A stretch of 64,000 nucleotides of DNA from Prochlorococcus marinus CUG1415 (GCF_017696015.1 NZ_JAAORL010000002.1:434001-498000), one strand, 5' to 3'. Shown: positions 42,808 through 52,700, counted from the stretch's first letter. The notes: generated by a model not told the origin, from the sequence alone. A program made the numbers and translations.

Positions 42808-44628
42808 TTGGAAGGAATCGCAATAGGTCTATCTAGTAATTCAATAGAAATTTTAAAAAGACTTCAAAAAACCGAATTCGTTAAAGAAATATATTTAGCA
42901 AGCTCTTCAAAAAATGATGTAATAGGCAATGAACATATCAAAGAACAAAAGCCTAGAGAAATCTTACTTGAAAAATGGCAGGAACTAGATTTAATAATTT
43001 TTATAGGCTCAATTGGTGCATCAATACGTATAATCAATTCTTTTTTAACCTCTAAAGATCAAGATCCTGGCGTAATCGTAATAGATAGAAAATGTTCTAA
43101 GATAGTTCCATTAATTGGTTTACATCATTCAAATACTCGAAATATAGCATTTCAGATTTGTAATTTATTTGGGGGACAAATAATAGAAACTAATAATTCA
43201 AATGATCAAAGCTTCTTAAATCTTGATTCATTTGGTAATCAATGGGGATGGAAAAGATCTGGAAAAATACAAAACTGGTCAAAACTAGTAATAAAACAAG
43301 CCAAGAACGAAGAAATCTTTTGCAAACAATTATCTGGTAATAGTTTATGGAAAACTTCAGAAGCAGGAGAGATTATTAATCAAATTTTTGAAAAGGAAAC
43401 TGAAAAACCAGATTCAACCTTTCATGTGAGTATATTCCAAAATCATGAAAACACTTGGCATCCGCCCGTATTATGGATTGGAATTGGTTGTGAGAGAAAT
43501 ACCAGCAAAGAATTAATAGCAAATTCTTTAAAGAATTTTTTGCAGTCAAGTAATTTAGCACAGCATTCAATTGCTGGATTTGCAACTATTGATATTAAAA
43601 AAGATGAGAAAGGAATTATAGAAATTGCTGAAGAAAATAACTTGCCTATCAAGTTTTTTACTAAAGAAGATCTTTCAAAAATAATAGTTCCAAATCCATC
43701 AAGTTTAGTGCAAAAGGAAATTGGTACATCTTCTGTAGCAGAAGCTTCTTGCTTACTCGCAGCAGGAGAAGAATCTAAATTATTAAAAGAAAAAAGTATT
43801 TTTAAAGATAAAGATTTTCCCTCAAGTAAATCTGGAGCAGTAACTATCGCTATAGCAGAAGCAAAAAATCAATATTATCCAGCCAATGGTGAAATTCATA
43901 TTATTGGAAGTGGGCCTGGCGATATCTCTTTCCTAACCAATAATACAAGAAAAGCACTTTCAAGATGTGCTGTTTGGATTGGATACAAAATGTATTTAGA
44001 TTTAATTAAACCCTTAAAAAGAAGTGACCAGGTTTTTATTGAAAGTAAACTTACTGAGGAAAAAGAAAGATGCATCAAAGCGATTAAACTAGCTGAGCAA
44101 GGAATAAAAGTGGCTTTAATTTCGTCAGGGGAATCTGGATTTTATGGCATGGCTGGTCTACTTTTAGAATTACTTCAAAGAATCAAAAAAGAATATAGAC
44201 CTTACTTTGAAGTACATCCTGGTATAAGTAGTGTTCAATTAGCTGCAGCACTTAGTGGCGCACCACTAATGAATGACTTTTGTTCAATAAGCTTAAGTGA
44301 TAAGTTAACTCCTTGGTGTGTAATAGAAAAAAGAATTGAAGGAGCTCTTCTAGGTGACTTTGTAATAGCTTTATTTAATCCTCAATCAATTGAAAGAAAT
44401 TGGCAGCTAAAAAGTGCAATTGATCTATGTTTAAAATCTAGGCAACGGGATACTCCCGTTTTAATAGCTAGACAGGTAGGGCGAACAAATCAAAGCAAAA
44501 AGTTTTTTACTTTAAACACCATTCCTTTAAAAGAAATCGATATGTTATCAATAGTCATTATTGGAAATTCTCAAACTACGTTAATAGATGATATATTTCT
44601 TACCCCCAGAGGATATTTGCAAAATTAA
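42808..44628 (+). CDS. cobJ: CbiG-CobJ fusion (cobalt-precorrin-5A hydrolase / precorrin-3B C17-methyltransferase)
   Basis: A 606-residue fusion of two cobalamin enzymes. The first part (about 1-340) resembles CbiG: a GSIGASIRII segment, IVIDRKCSKIVPLIGLHH, and the C-terminal CbiG domain with WIGIGCERNTSKE and GTSSVAEASCLLAAG. The second (about 360-606) is a CobJ/CbiH SAM-dependent tetrapyrrole methylase with IHIIGSGPGDISFLT, SSGESGFYGMAGLLLEL and ALSGAPLMNDFCSISLSD. The two domains act on successive ring-contraction intermediates. The start is TTG at 42808. The organism evidently makes B12-type (pseudo)cobalamin. Confidence 0.92.
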   Translation: MEGIAIGLSSNSIEILKRLQKTEFVKEIYLASSSKNDVIGNEHIKEQKPREILLEKWQELDLIIFIGSIGASIRIINSFLTSKDQDPGVIVIDRKCSKIVPLIGLHHSNTRNIAFQICNLFGGQIIETNNSNDQSFLNLDSFGNQWGWKRSGKIQNWSKLVIKQAKNEEIFCKQLSGNSLWKTSEAGEIINQIFEKETEKPDSTFHVSIFQNHENTWHPPVLWIGIGCERNTSKELIANSLKNFLQSSNLAQHSIAGFATIDIKKDEKGIIEIAEENNLPIKFFTKEDLSKIIVPNPSSLVQKEIGTSSVAEASCLLAAGEESKLLKEKSIFKDKDFPSSKSGAVTIAIAEAKNQYYPANGEIHIIGSGPGDISFLTNNTRKALSRCAVWIGYKMYLDLIKPLKRSDQVFIESKLTEEKERCIKAIKLAEQGIKVALISSGESGFYGMAGLLLELLQRIKKEYRPYFEVHPGISSVQLAAALSGAPLMNDFCSISLSDKLTPWCVIEKRIEGALLGDFVIALFNPQSIERNWQLKSAIDLCLKSRQRDTPVLIARQVGRTNQSKKFFTLNTIPLKEIDMLSIVIIGNSQTTLIDDIFLTPRGYLQN

Positions 44629-44637
44629 CATAAGATA

Positions 44638-44661
44638 CTTCATTCTTAATGAAGAATATTT
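44638..44661 (+). terminator. Putative terminator after cobJ fusion
   Basis: CTTCATT (44638-44644) and AATGAAG (44648-44654) form a 7-bp stem with a 3-nt loop, followed by a T-rich stretch. It begins 9 bp after the stop and sits before the HAD gene, so the two genes are probably separate units. Confidence 0.6.
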
Positions 44662-44719
44662 TTCTTTGCTTTTTTTTAATAAGAATACTAATCTTTTATA
44701 AAAAGAGTGAAAAAATTCA

Positions 44720-45508
44720 TTGAAAAATCTTGGTTTAATTTTATTTGATATAGATGGTGTAATCCGCAGCGTAGAGAAAAGTTACAGACTTTCCCTAAAA
44801 AAAACAGTTTACAAATTTTCTGGATGGGAGCCAGGTTATATAGATATTGATAGTGCAAAAAATGAAGGAATCTGGAATAATGATTGGGATTTAAGTTTAG
44901 AGCTTATAAAAAGGTATATAAGAAAAGAGAACTTAAGCCTTGAAATACCTTTAAGAGAAGAAATAGTTAAATGTTTTGAAGAGTTGTATTTCGGGGGAGA
45001 TCCTAATAAAGATAGTAAGTATTGGTCTGGATTCATAACCAATGAAGATTTATTAGTTGATAAAAAGTTTTTTGATTTATTACAAAGCAATGGCATTATT
45101 TGGGGTTTTGTAAGTGGTGCAGAGTCCGCTTCTGCAAAATTTGTTTTAGAAAAAAGAATTGGATTAGAATCACCTCCGTTAATAGCTATGGAAGATGCCC
45201 CTTCCAAGCCTGATCCTAAAGGTTTTATTGACTTATCAAAAAAGCTTCTTGGAGATAAACTTGGCCAATCAAATATTCCCATTGCATATGTAGGTGATAC
45301 TATTGCAGATATAAATACAGTTATTAACGCTAGGGGAAAAATACCATCTCAGAAATTCATAAGTATTGGGATAGCTCCCCCTCATTTACATTTAAAATCT
45401 CGATTAAAAGAACGTAATTCATACGAAACAAACTTAAGGAATGCAGGAGCTGACTTGATTTTAAATTCTATAAATGAACTAAAAGATATTAATCTTAAAC
45501 TATTTTAA
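44720..45508 (+). CDS. HAD-superfamily phosphatase (TIGR01548-like)
   Basis: A 262-residue HAD hydrolase of subfamily IA. Motif I is LILFDIDGVIRSVEKSY, with both nucleophile and acid aspartates; motif II lies near GFVSGAES; motif III and IV are the KPDPKGF lysine and VGDTIADIN. The C-terminus matches a cyanobacterial HAD group of unassigned substrate. The start is TTG at 44720. No operon partner is evident. Confidence 0.85.
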   Translation: MKNLGLILFDIDGVIRSVEKSYRLSLKKTVYKFSGWEPGYIDIDSAKNEGIWNNDWDLSLELIKRYIRKENLSLEIPLREEIVKCFEELYFGGDPNKDSKYWSGFITNEDLLVDKKFFDLLQSNGIIWGFVSGAESASAKFVLEKRIGLESPPLIAMEDAPSKPDPKGFIDLSKKLLGDKLGQSNIPIAYVGDTIADINTVINARGKIPSQKFISIGIAPPHLHLKSRLKERNSYETNLRNAGADLILNSINELKDINLKLF

Positions 45509-45591
45509 AAATTTAAAAATTAAAAGATTTCTCAATTGATTACGGAGAGAGATTTATTAGGATTCAGTTTAAATAGCATTTTATAGCACGC

Positions 45592-45625
45592 AAAAAAAAC
45601 CTGTTTAGTAGCTGAAATGGGTTTT
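45592..45625 (-). terminator. Terminator-like hairpin with U8, minus strand
   Basis: On the minus strand AAAACC and GGTTTT enclose an 18-nt loop that itself can fold weakly, and GGTTTT runs straight into further T for eight in all (the A-run at 45592-45599). It may end tRNA-Ser transcription, 132 bp downstream of that gene, or a small RNA starting between them. Confidence 0.5.
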
Positions 45626-45756
45626 CTCCCCAACATTCTCCACAACAAAATTACAAAATAACTTTTCCAACATAGATCAGATTAGTCTTTATATTTGTTT
45701 AATCCCTTTTCAAATCTTAATTAATAACTAATTGAAAAAATTCAGAACTAATAAAA

Positions 45757-45845
45757 CGGAGAGGGAGGGATTCGAACCCTCGACAAAAGTTACCTCCTGT
45801 AACTCCTTAGCAGGGAGCCGCTTTCAACCACTCAGCCACCTCTCC
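45757..45845 (-). tRNA. tRNA-Ser (anticodon GCU)
   Basis: An 89-nt class II tRNA with long variable arm on the minus strand: acceptor stem GGAGAGG/CCTCTCC, discriminator G, anticodon stem CTCC/GGAG around loop CTGCTAA (anticodon GCT), and T-loop GTTCGAATC. Serine identity is consistent with the G discriminator and the long variable arm. Confidence 0.95.
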
Positions 45846-45906
45846 AGTTCTTATACATTATCAATTTTTTTGCAAACATTCAAAATTTTTTATTTAATCG
45901 AAATGT

Positions 45907-47106
45907 CTAATCAACTTGAACTCTTGGTAATCTATTTTTAAAAGAACAAATAATTTCCCAAGTAATAGTATTAGACTCCCTTGCCCAATCAAGAGGAGAA
46001 ATTGTTTTTTCTCCATCAGATCCTAGTAATATCATCGTACTGCCAATTTTAATTTCATTTGAACCTGTTATGTCCACCATCATTTGATCCATAGTTATAG
46101 ATCCAACTTGAGGGTAAAGTTTTTTATTATGAATAACTTTTATCTTTCCTGAAAGATTTCTAGGGACTCCATCTGCATAACCAATACTTAGTACAGCCAA
46201 CTTAGTTTTTCTAGTACTTACAAATTTTCCACCGTAACTTACACTTACACCTTGATCAATAATTCTTATAAAAGCTACTTTGACCTTCAAAAATAAAGCT
46301 GGTTGAAGATATAAATTTTTATCTATTTTTGCTAGAGGACTATATCCATACATAGAAAGTCCTACACGTACCATATGAAAATGAAAATCTTTATTAAGAA
46401 GCATACCTGCAGAATTAGCTAAATGAATCTTGATATTCCGATTTCTATCAACGTTAATTTGCTTTAATAATTCCTGAAACTTCTGCCTTTGTAATTGCGC
46501 ACTACTTTGAGGATCTAATGAGTTAATATCATCTGCAGATGATAGATGACTATATATACCTTCTATAGAAATATTTTCAAAAGATTTTATTTTCTCAAAT
46601 TGCTCAACAAATTTTTTTTCGTCAAATCCTAATCTTGACATTCCAGTATCAACTTTAAGATGTAAAGAAAATTTCAACCCAAAGTGCTTCCCAATATTAT
46701 TGCAAATTAAACATTCTCTTATACTACTGATAGTTGGCATAAGATCATTTTTAAATGAAATTATTAAGTCTCTTTTCGAATATAGATTTCCAAGTATAAG
46801 AATTGGTTTTTTAACGCCAAAAGAACGAAGCTTAATCCCTTCTTTTAAAGTTGCCACTCCTAATTGAGAGGCTCCACCCTTGATAGCATAATGAGATACT
46901 AATTTTGCATCATGTCCATATCCATCTGCTTTAACAACTGCCATAAATTGACAACTTTTACTTAATTTTGATCTTAACTGTCTTACATTTGTTTCTAGTG
47001 CTTTACCTCTAATTTCAATCCATGCTCTTTGTTTTGGATCTACATCTTTTTCAAAAGGTGGATATTTATCAAAATTAAGTGGCTGATTTGTTTGCCGAAT
47101 TTGCAT
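45907..47106 (-). CDS. alr: Alanine racemase
   Basis: A 399-residue PLP enzyme making D-alanine for peptidoglycan. The PLP lysine is Lys59 in VVKADGYGHD; the second-base tyrosine lies in GVSVSYGGKF, and VGLSMYGYSP and SIGYADGVPRNLSG are family blocks. The first 25 residues are extra. Its start is 68 bp from the divergent HNH gene. Confidence 0.96.
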   Translation of the reverse strand: MQIRQTNQPLNFDKYPPFEKDVDPKQRAWIEIRGKALETNVRQLRSKLSKSCQFMAVVKADGYGHDAKLVSHYAIKGGASQLGVATLKEGIKLRSFGVKKPILILGNLYSKRDLIISFKNDLMPTISSIRECLICNNIGKHFGLKFSLHLKVDTGMSRLGFDEKKFVEQFEKIKSFENISIEGIYSHLSSADDINSLDPQSSAQLQRQKFQELLKQINVDRNRNIKIHLANSAGMLLNKDFHFHMVRVGLSMYGYSPLAKIDKNLYLQPALFLKVKVAFIRIIDQGVSVSYGGKFVSTRKTKLAVLSIGYADGVPRNLSGKIKVIHNKKLYPQVGSITMDQMMVDITGSNEIKIGSTMILLGSDGEKTISPLDWARESNTITWEIICSFKNRLPRVQVD

Positions 47107-47174
47107 TAACTTTGCACAATTATATGCGCTAATTGAAATATACAGTTAGCATGACATGTAAATTGTATTTTGGC

Positions 47175-47681
47175 ATGGGCCAGACTCTAGTTTTAAATGC
47201 ATCTTATGAGCCTTTAAACATCACTTCTTGGAGAAGAGCGGTTATTTTGATGATCAAAGGTAAAGCAGAAAGCTTAGAGGAAGATAAATCTTTTTCAATA
47301 CATTGTGGCAGAAAACTACCTACAGTTATAAGACTCCGTTACTACGTAAAAGTACCTTTTAGGGAGGTTTCTTTAACAAGAAAAAATATTCTTCTAAGAG
47401 ATAATAATTCTTGCCAATACTGTAACTATAGAGGAAGTGATTTATCAATAGATCATGTTTTACCGAGAAGCAGAGGAGGGACTGATAACTGGGAAAATGT
47501 TACTACAGCATGTCTGAGATGTAATGTACAAAAAGGTAACCGTACCCCAGAAGAAGCAAATATGGCTTTAAAACGAAAGCCTTACCGACCACTAAGTAAT
47601 CTTAATTTTGAGGCCACAAGACAAATTGACTCTGGCAGACATAAAGAATGGAGTAAATACGTAATAGGTCTTGCAATCTAA
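47175..47681 (+). CDS. HNH endonuclease family protein
   Basis: A protein of about 168 residues with an HNH domain: two CxxC pairs (CQYC, CLRC) and the core SIDHVLPRSRGGTDNWENV, all intact, in the second half. The N-terminal region VLNASYEPLNITSWRRAVIL is a conserved feature of cyanobacterial and other bacterial HNH proteins of this type, whose in vivo role is unknown. I use the ATG at 47175, which puts this region at the start; ATG at 47151 and TTG at 47133 are upstream options in the same frame. Converges on prfA with a 13-bp gap. Confidence 0.87.
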   Translation: MGQTLVLNASYEPLNITSWRRAVILMIKGKAESLEEDKSFSIHCGRKLPTVIRLRYYVKVPFREVSLTRKNILLRDNNSCQYCNYRGSDLSIDHVLPRSRGGTDNWENVTTACLRCNVQKGNRTPEEANMALKRKPYRPLSNLNFEATRQIDSGRHKEWSKYVIGLAI

Positions 47682-47694
47682 TAAAAATAAAATC

Positions 47695-48789
47695 TTAATT
47701 GACTTCGTTATTAAAATCTTCCATCATTCTCTTTTGTTCTTGGGCTATACATGCATCAATTACTTCATCCAGTTGACCAGCCAGAATTGGTTCTAGTGAA
47801 AAATTGGAACCCAATCTATGATCAGTTGTTCTGTTATCTTTAAAATTATAAGTTCTAATTTTTTCACTCCTATCACCTGTTCCGACCTGTGAAAGCCTTT
47901 GTGATCTCTCTTTGGCATTCGCTTCTTTTAATTGAATTTCATATAATTTGGCTCTTAAAATTTCCATTGCTCGTTCACGATTTTGCAATTGGGATCTTTC
48001 TTGAGTACAAAAAACTCTTATCCCTGTGGGCTTGTGAAGCAAATCAATAGCAGTCTCTACCTTATTAACATTTTGTCCCCCTGCACCTCCTGATCTTGCC
48101 GTACCTACCTCTAAATCAGTTGGATCAATCTTTACCTCAACAGGATCAGCCTCAGGCATTACAGCAACTGTAGCAGTAGAGGTGTGAACTCTACCTTGGG
48201 ATTCAGTAGCTGGAACTCTTTGAACTCTATGTACACCAGCCTCGAATTTAAGTTGACTATATACCGCATCTCCCTTAACTGAGATAACTAACTCTTTGAA
48301 TCCACCCATATCTGACTCAGAAGCGCTAACAGGTTTTACAAACCATCCAATTTTTTGTCCATATCTTTCATACATTCTTGCCAAATCACCCGCCCATATA
48401 CAAGCTTCGTTACCCCCAGCACCTGCTCTGATTTCTAACATTACACTTCTCTCATCTCTAGGATCTTTCGGTAATAAAGCGATTGTGGTTTTATGAATTA
48501 ATTCATTCTTAAACTCCTCTAGGTTAGTTAATTCTTCATTTATCAAAGATTCCATCTCTTTATCGTTTCTATTCTCTTTCAGTAGATTTTTCGAATCTTC
48601 AATTTCCTTATCAGTTTCAAGCAACTTTTTAAAATCAATTACCAAAGGTTCCAATTTTGACCTTTCTCTTGCTATGGATTCTAATTTTTTTGGATCATTA
48701 GCTATGTCAGGATCTGCAAGTTGTAATTCCAAATTTTCGAAACTTTCTGAAGCAGTTTTCAACCTTGCAATTAATGTTGAGTATTCCAA
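47695..48789 (-). CDS. prfA: Peptide chain release factor 1
   Basis: A 364-residue RF1, releasing at UAA and UAG. The catalytic GGQ is in [12 protein letters not shown], and the tripeptide anticodon region [11 protein letters not shown] has the PAT form. Last gene of the long ribosomal cluster, 28 bp after rpmE. Confidence 0.98.
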   Translation of the reverse strand: MEYSTLIARLKTASESFENLELQLADPDIANDPKKLESIARERSKLEPLVIDFKKLLETDKEIEDSKNLLKENRNDKEMESLINEELTNLEEFKNELIHKTTIALLPKDPRDERSVMLEIRAGAGGNEACIWAGDLARMYERYGQKIGWFVKPVSASESDMGGFKELVISVKGDAVYSQLKFEAGVHRVQRVPATESQGRVHTSTATVAVMPEADPVEVKIDPTDLEVGTARSGGAGGQNVNKVETAIDLLHKPTGIRVFCTQERSQLQNRERAMEILRAKLYEIQLKEANAKERSQRLSQVGTGDRSEKIRTYNFKDNRTTDHRLGSNFSLEPILAGQLDEVIDACIAQEQKRMMEDFNNEVN

Positions 48790-48817
48790 TTGAAATTATG
48801 CTTAATTTTTAAAAGTT

Positions 48818-49078
48818 CTATTTTTGAGAATCTTTATCTTTTTTTTGTTCTTTTGATGTAGCTGAATTAGCTGAACCCATTCCGTATTTTTTCATAAACC
48901 TATCAACTCTTCCTTCAGTATCAAGGATTTTTTGTGTTCCAGTGAAGAAAGGATGATTACCACTCCATACATCGACATGTAGTTCAGGCTGAGTTGAGCC
49001 CGTGGTCATTACAACTTCTCCATTACAAATAACTTTTGCGTCTGGATACCATTTTGGATGAATTTCTGATTTTGGCAT
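48818..49078 (-). CDS. rpmE: 50S ribosomal protein L31
   Basis: An 86-residue L31: MPKSEIHPKWYPDAKVICNG at the start and HPFFTGTQKILDTEGRVDRF in the middle. Only one cysteine is present, so the zinc-binding CxxC pair of the C-plus form is missing. The frame extends 59 codons upstream through the rpsI end, but L31 begins at the ATG at 49076-49078. The C-terminus is a Lys/Ser-rich tail. Confidence 0.95.
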   Translation of the reverse strand: MPKSEIHPKWYPDAKVICNGEVVMTTGSTQPELHVDVWSGNHPFFTGTQKILDTEGRVDRFMKKYGMGSANSATSKEQKKDKDSQK

Positions 49079-49091
49079 AATTAAGATTCCT

Positions 49092-49502
49092 TTAACGTTT
49101 AGAGAATTGTGGAGCTTTTCTTGCTTTTTTAAGACCATATTTTCTTCTTTCCTTAGCTCTAGGATCTCTACTGAGATGACCTTCAGTTTTAAGCGGTTTC
49201 CTATTGTCGGGAGATAATTCACAAAGTGCTCTTGCAGCTCCCTGCTTGATAGCATCTGCTTGACCTGTCAAACCACCACCGAAAACATTAACTAATATAT
49301 CATAAGAATTTTCAAGTCCTAACGTTTGCAAGGGCGCTTTTATTGAATTTAAGTGCAAAGGATTGAAGTTTAAATAATCATCTCCAGAGCGACCGTTAAT
49401 TTTAATTTGTCCATTGCCAGGAATCAAGCGAACTCTAGCTACTGAAGTTTTTCTTCTTCCAGTTCCCCAATAAACAGCTTTGTTTTTTATTTGACTATTC
49501 AT
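49092..49502 (-). CDS. rpsI: 30S ribosomal protein S9
   Basis: A 136-residue S9 with [15 protein letters not shown] at the front, [18 protein letters not shown] and the C-terminal [17 protein letters not shown] whose terminal KR reaches the P-site tRNA. Pairs with rplM, 9 bp upstream. Confidence 0.99.
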   Translation of the reverse strand: MNSQIKNKAVYWGTGRRKTSVARVRLIPGNGQIKINGRSGDDYLNFNPLHLNSIKAPLQTLGLENSYDILVNVFGGGLTGQADAIKQGAARALCELSPDNRKPLKTEGHLSRDPRAKERRKYGLKKARKAPQFSKR

Positions 49503-49511
49503 TTTGATAAA

Positions 49512-49943
49512 TTAACTATTCAATAATACAGGATTCTGAGCAGCATGAGGGTGATCAGAACCTTTATAAACTTTTAGTTTTTTAAATTGTTGTCTTCCTA
49601 AAGAGTTATGTGGCAGCATACCCTTCACAGCTTGTTCGATGATTCTTTCAGGAATTCTCTCTTTTAGTGACTCAAATTTCTCAATTTTCATTCCTCCGGG
49701 TCTACCAGAATGTCTTCGATACAATTTTTGTGATGCTTTTTTACCTGTTACCTCAACTTTTTCAGCATTTACCACAATTACAAAATCTCCAGTATCTAAA
49801 TGCGGAGTAAAAGTTGGTTTATTCTTACCTCTTAATACAGTTGCAATTTCTGTAGCAAGTCTTCCTAATGTCTTATCTTTTGCGTCAACTAAAAACCAAT
49901 TTCTTTCTATGGTTTCTAAAGACGGAGTAATTGTTTTATTCAT
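49512..49943 (-). CDS. rplM: 50S ribosomal protein L13
   Basis: A 143-residue L13: [19 protein letters not shown] at the front, [20 protein letters not shown] and [19 protein letters not shown]. Begins the rplM-rpsI pair downstream of truA. Confidence 0.99.
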   Translation of the reverse strand: MNKTITPSLETIERNWFLVDAKDKTLGRLATEIATVLRGKNKPTFTPHLDTGDFVIVVNAEKVEVTGKKASQKLYRRHSGRPGGMKIEKFESLKERIPERIIEQAVKGMLPHNSLGRQQFKKLKVYKGSDHPHAAQNPVLLNS

Positions 49944-50059
49944 TTACCAAACTTATGCAAGTAAATTTAAAGTTAGTTCTAAATTCTACCTTATTGAAGG
50001 AATATTAAACAACAATTTTGGATGATTTAAACAAATAATTAGCTTTCATCAACGTTTAT

Positions 50060-50866
50060 TTAAGAAAAACCCTTAATTAAAAATACTGGGAAAAAATCAT
50101 TATTATTGATCTTTTTAAAAACAGTTTCTTCATAAACAGCATTTACAAAACATAAACCCTTAGCTGGAGCAGATTCTTTGACATCATTTTTCTTTTTATT
50201 TACCCATCTGTCTTTAAAAATTTCTGGCGATATTTTTTTTTCTCCAACTAGCACTAGTTGACCGACTATTAAACGAACCATTCCATAAAGAAAACCAGTG
50301 GCTTTAATATCAACAAAAATCAATTCCTCTATTCTTTTAATATCTATATTTTTTATTTTTGTAATAGAGGTTGACCTATTGCTTCCACTTTTCTGAAATG
50401 CAAAGAAATCATGCTCTCCTTCCATTGACTTAGATGCATTTGACATTAAAGCTTCATCTAATACTTTTTGGTATCTGTGCCATGACCATTTGTTAATGAA
50501 CAAGTTAGGAAATTTACTATTATTTATGACATATCGATAATGTCTATACATTGCTGAATAGCATGCATGCCAATTATCTTTAACTTCAACTGATTCCAAA
50601 ATTCTAATATTTGAGGGCAAAATACTATTTAGGATATCAGAGTAACTATTTGCTGGAATAACACAATTAATATCAAAGTGAACTACTTGACCCGAGGCAT
50701 GAACCCCCGCATCAGTTCTGCCTGCCGCAAAAGTTTTTACTGCATGATGGGAAATTTTAAAAAGAGCTTTCTCTAGAATTTCCTGAACTGTAGTTGCATT
50801 TTTTTGTCTTTGCCAACCTGAATAACTAGATCCCTCATATTGAACTAATAAAGCTACCCTTTTCAA
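50060..50866 (-). CDS. truA: tRNA pseudouridine synthase A
   Basis: A 268-residue TruA modifying positions 38-40 of many tRNAs. The catalytic aspartate sits in AAGRTDAGVHASGQV; YEGSSYSGWQRQ at the start and GFLYGMVRLIVG near the C-terminus are family marks. It lies between rplQ and rplM on the same strand. Confidence 0.97.
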   Translation of the reverse strand: MKRVALLVQYEGSSYSGWQRQKNATTVQEILEKALFKISHHAVKTFAAGRTDAGVHASGQVVHFDINCVIPANSYSDILNSILPSNIRILESVEVKDNWHACYSAMYRHYRYVINNSKFPNLFINKWSWHRYQKVLDEALMSNASKSMEGEHDFFAFQKSGSNRSTSITKIKNIDIKRIEELIFVDIKATGFLYGMVRLIVGQLVLVGEKKISPEIFKDRWVNKKKNDVKESAPAKGLCFVNAVYEETVFKKINNNDFFPVFLIKGFS

Positions 50867-50904
50867 AAGTTATTTTCTAATCAAAAATCTCTTTAAAAAC
50901 TAAG

Positions 50905-51255
50905 CTAAACAAGCTCAATAATAGCCATTTGGGCGTTATCACCTTTTCGAGAGACAGTTCTGACTATACGTGTATAACCACCTTTTCTATCTCCGTATCT
51001 TTCTTTTGCTTTTTCAAATAATGAATGAACTAATTTCTTATCATAAATATATCCGATAGCTCTCCTCCTAGAAGCCAAGCTCCCTTCTTTAGCAAGAGAA
51101 ATCATCCTTTCGGCTTCATTTCTTAAAGCTTTTGCTCTAGCTTTAGTTGTTGTTACTCTGCCCTCCCTGATTAATTGAGTTGTCAAACCTCTTAAAAGTG
51201 CTTTCCTTTGATCAGCAGGTTTACTCAATAATGGAATTCTAAGTTGGTGTCTCAT
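50905..51255 (-). CDS. rplQ: 50S ribosomal protein L17
   Basis: A 116-residue L17 with the conserved [20 protein letters not shown] and GGYTRIVR segments. It follows rpoA by 14 bp, as in the usual alpha operon. Confidence 0.99.
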   Translation of the reverse strand: MRHQLRIPLLSKPADQRKALLRGLTTQLIREGRVTTTKARAKALRNEAERMISLAKEGSLASRRRAIGYIYDKKLVHSLFEKAKERYGDRKGGYTRIVRTVSRKGDNAQMAIIELV

Positions 51256-51269
51256 GATCTTGAAAATTG

Positions 51270-52208
51270 TTAAACGGAGGTTCTGCTTTGGGGAATAGAA
51301 ATTCCTATGCGTTCGAGAGCTTCAATCACCTCATCTGCAGATTTCGAGCCAAAGTTCTTAATTTCGAGAAGATCTTCATAGCTAAAGCCCATCAAATCTG
51401 AAACTGAATTAACTTGTGCCCTTTTTAAACAATTATATGCTCTAACGGACAAGTTTAGCTCCTCTAGAGGAATTTGAGCTTCAGGGGATGGTTCTGGTTC
51501 TTCGGAAATTTCCTCTACCATTGTAACAGTCGCAAGAGGTTGAAAGAGTTCTATTAACTGATTTGCAGCTTCAGCAATTGCATCATCTGGACTTGTTGAG
51601 CCATCTGTTACTACTTCCATTTTTAATCTTTCTCTACCTGTTCCACCCTCTGCTACAGCAGTTTCATCAATAGTAAAATTAACTCTTTTCACTGGCATAA
51701 ATACTGCATCTATTTGAAGTAAGTCAATAGCCGTTGTCTCTTCATTCTTTCGATCCACAGGCCTGTAGCCAACACCTCTTTCAACATGGATTTCCAACTC
51801 TAAGTTATGACCCTCCTGAATTGTTGCAATAGGTTTTTCACCATCAACAATTTCAACTTGCGAGGAGAATTGAATATCATTCGCCTTCACATCCATTGGA
51901 CCGCTTGCTACCAACCTGCCGATTTCGAGCTCTGGATTAGTACTATTAATCGATAGTTGCTTACAATTGAGAAGAATATCTAAAACGTCTTCTCTAACTC
52001 CAGGAATAGTTGCATATTCGTGGTTAATTCCTGCTATTCTTACTGCAGTCACTGCACTTCCTTCAAGTCCTCCCATAAGGACTCTTCTAAGAGAATTACC
52101 CAAAGTTGTAGCTTGTCCCCTTTCTAAAGGGCCAATTAAAAAAGTTCCTGTTTGGGAGCGATCATCTGCTATGTGATGGTCGATTCTGTCAATCTGGTAT
52201 TGCAACAC
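51270..52208 (-). CDS. rpoA: RNA polymerase alpha subunit
   Basis: A 312-residue alpha subunit. The N-terminal dimerisation domain has [20 protein letters not shown] and the C-terminal domain has the two helix-hairpin-helix blocks around [20 protein letters not shown] and [15 protein letters not shown] set the start at the GTG at 52206-52208, followed by LQYQIDRID, which fits alpha subunits. The frame is open 37 codons further upstream into rpsK, across a ten-base C tract, but those residues are not alpha-like. No Shine-Dalgarno is seen before the GTG. Confidence 0.96.
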   Translation of the reverse strand: MLQYQIDRIDHHIADDRSQTGTFLIGPLERGQATTLGNSLRRVLMGGLEGSAVTAVRIAGINHEYATIPGVREDVLDILLNCKQLSINSTNPELEIGRLVASGPMDVKANDIQFSSQVEIVDGEKPIATIQEGHNLELEIHVERGVGYRPVDRKNEETTAIDLLQIDAVFMPVKRVNFTIDETAVAEGGTGRERLKMEVVTDGSTSPDDAIAEAANQLIELFQPLATVTMVEEISEEPEPSPEAQIPLEELNLSVRAYNCLKRAQVNSVSDLMGFSYEDLLEIKNFGSKSADEVIEALERIGISIPQSRTSV

Positions 52209-52236
52209 GGAAAAAAATAAGGTTGAAAGTTTTTTT

Positions 52237-52246
52237 GGGGGGGGGG
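52237..52246. repeat. Ten-base G tract (C10 in the rpsK-rpoA mRNA)
   Basis: Seven T then ten G on the plus strand (52230-52246), in the 55-bp gap between rpsK and rpoA. Read as mRNA this is C10 followed by A7. It is the only long G/C run noticed in an otherwise A+T-rich window. Confidence 0.95.
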
Positions 52247-52263
52247 TGGAGAATGGTTGAGAC

Positions 52264-52656
52264 CTAAACGCGTCTTCGTTTAGGTCTTCTACATCCATTA
52301 TGAGGTAATGGAGTGACATCTCTTATTAGAGTTATTTCTAAACCGGCCACTTGTAAAGCTCTTATGGCCGTTTCCCTACCTGAGCCTGGCCCTCTAACTA
52401 ATACTTCTATTTGTCTCATACCCTGATCAACTGCTCTTCTGGCTGCAGCTTCAGCTGCTGTTTGAGCAGCAAATGGCGTACCTTTTCGAGCCCCTTTAAA
52501 TCCACTGGCTCCTGCAGAAGACCAAGAAATTACATGGCCAGAAGTGTCAGTAATTGAAACAATAGTGTTATTGAATGTGCTTTGAATATGTACCACACCA
52601 TTTGGTACATTTCGCTTAGATTTCTTTGAGCCTGTTTTTTTTGCTGTAGCTGCCAT
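52264..52656 (-). CDS. rpsK: 30S ribosomal protein S11
   Basis: A 130-residue S11 with [38 protein letters not shown] and the C-terminal [13 protein letters not shown]. Lies 44 bp after rpsM. Confidence 0.99.
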   Translation of the reverse strand: MAATAKKTGSKKSKRNVPNGVVHIQSTFNNTIVSITDTSGHVISWSSAGASGFKGARKGTPFAAQTAAEAAARRAVDQGMRQIEVLVRGPGSGRETAIRALQVAGLEITLIRDVTPLPHNGCRRPKRRRV

Positions 52657-52700
52657 GATGTTTTAATTTAATACTGGATTATGTGAATAGATTTATTTAA

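Noticed and set aside
44836-45282. 148-codon minus-strand frame opposite the HAD gene
   Set aside because: Sense strand encodes a clear HAD phosphatase; the antisense frame has no recognisable domain.
49079-49255. Upstream extension of the L31 frame
   Set aside because: The added residues overlap rpsI in another frame and are not L31-like; the ATG at 49076-49078 fits the family start.
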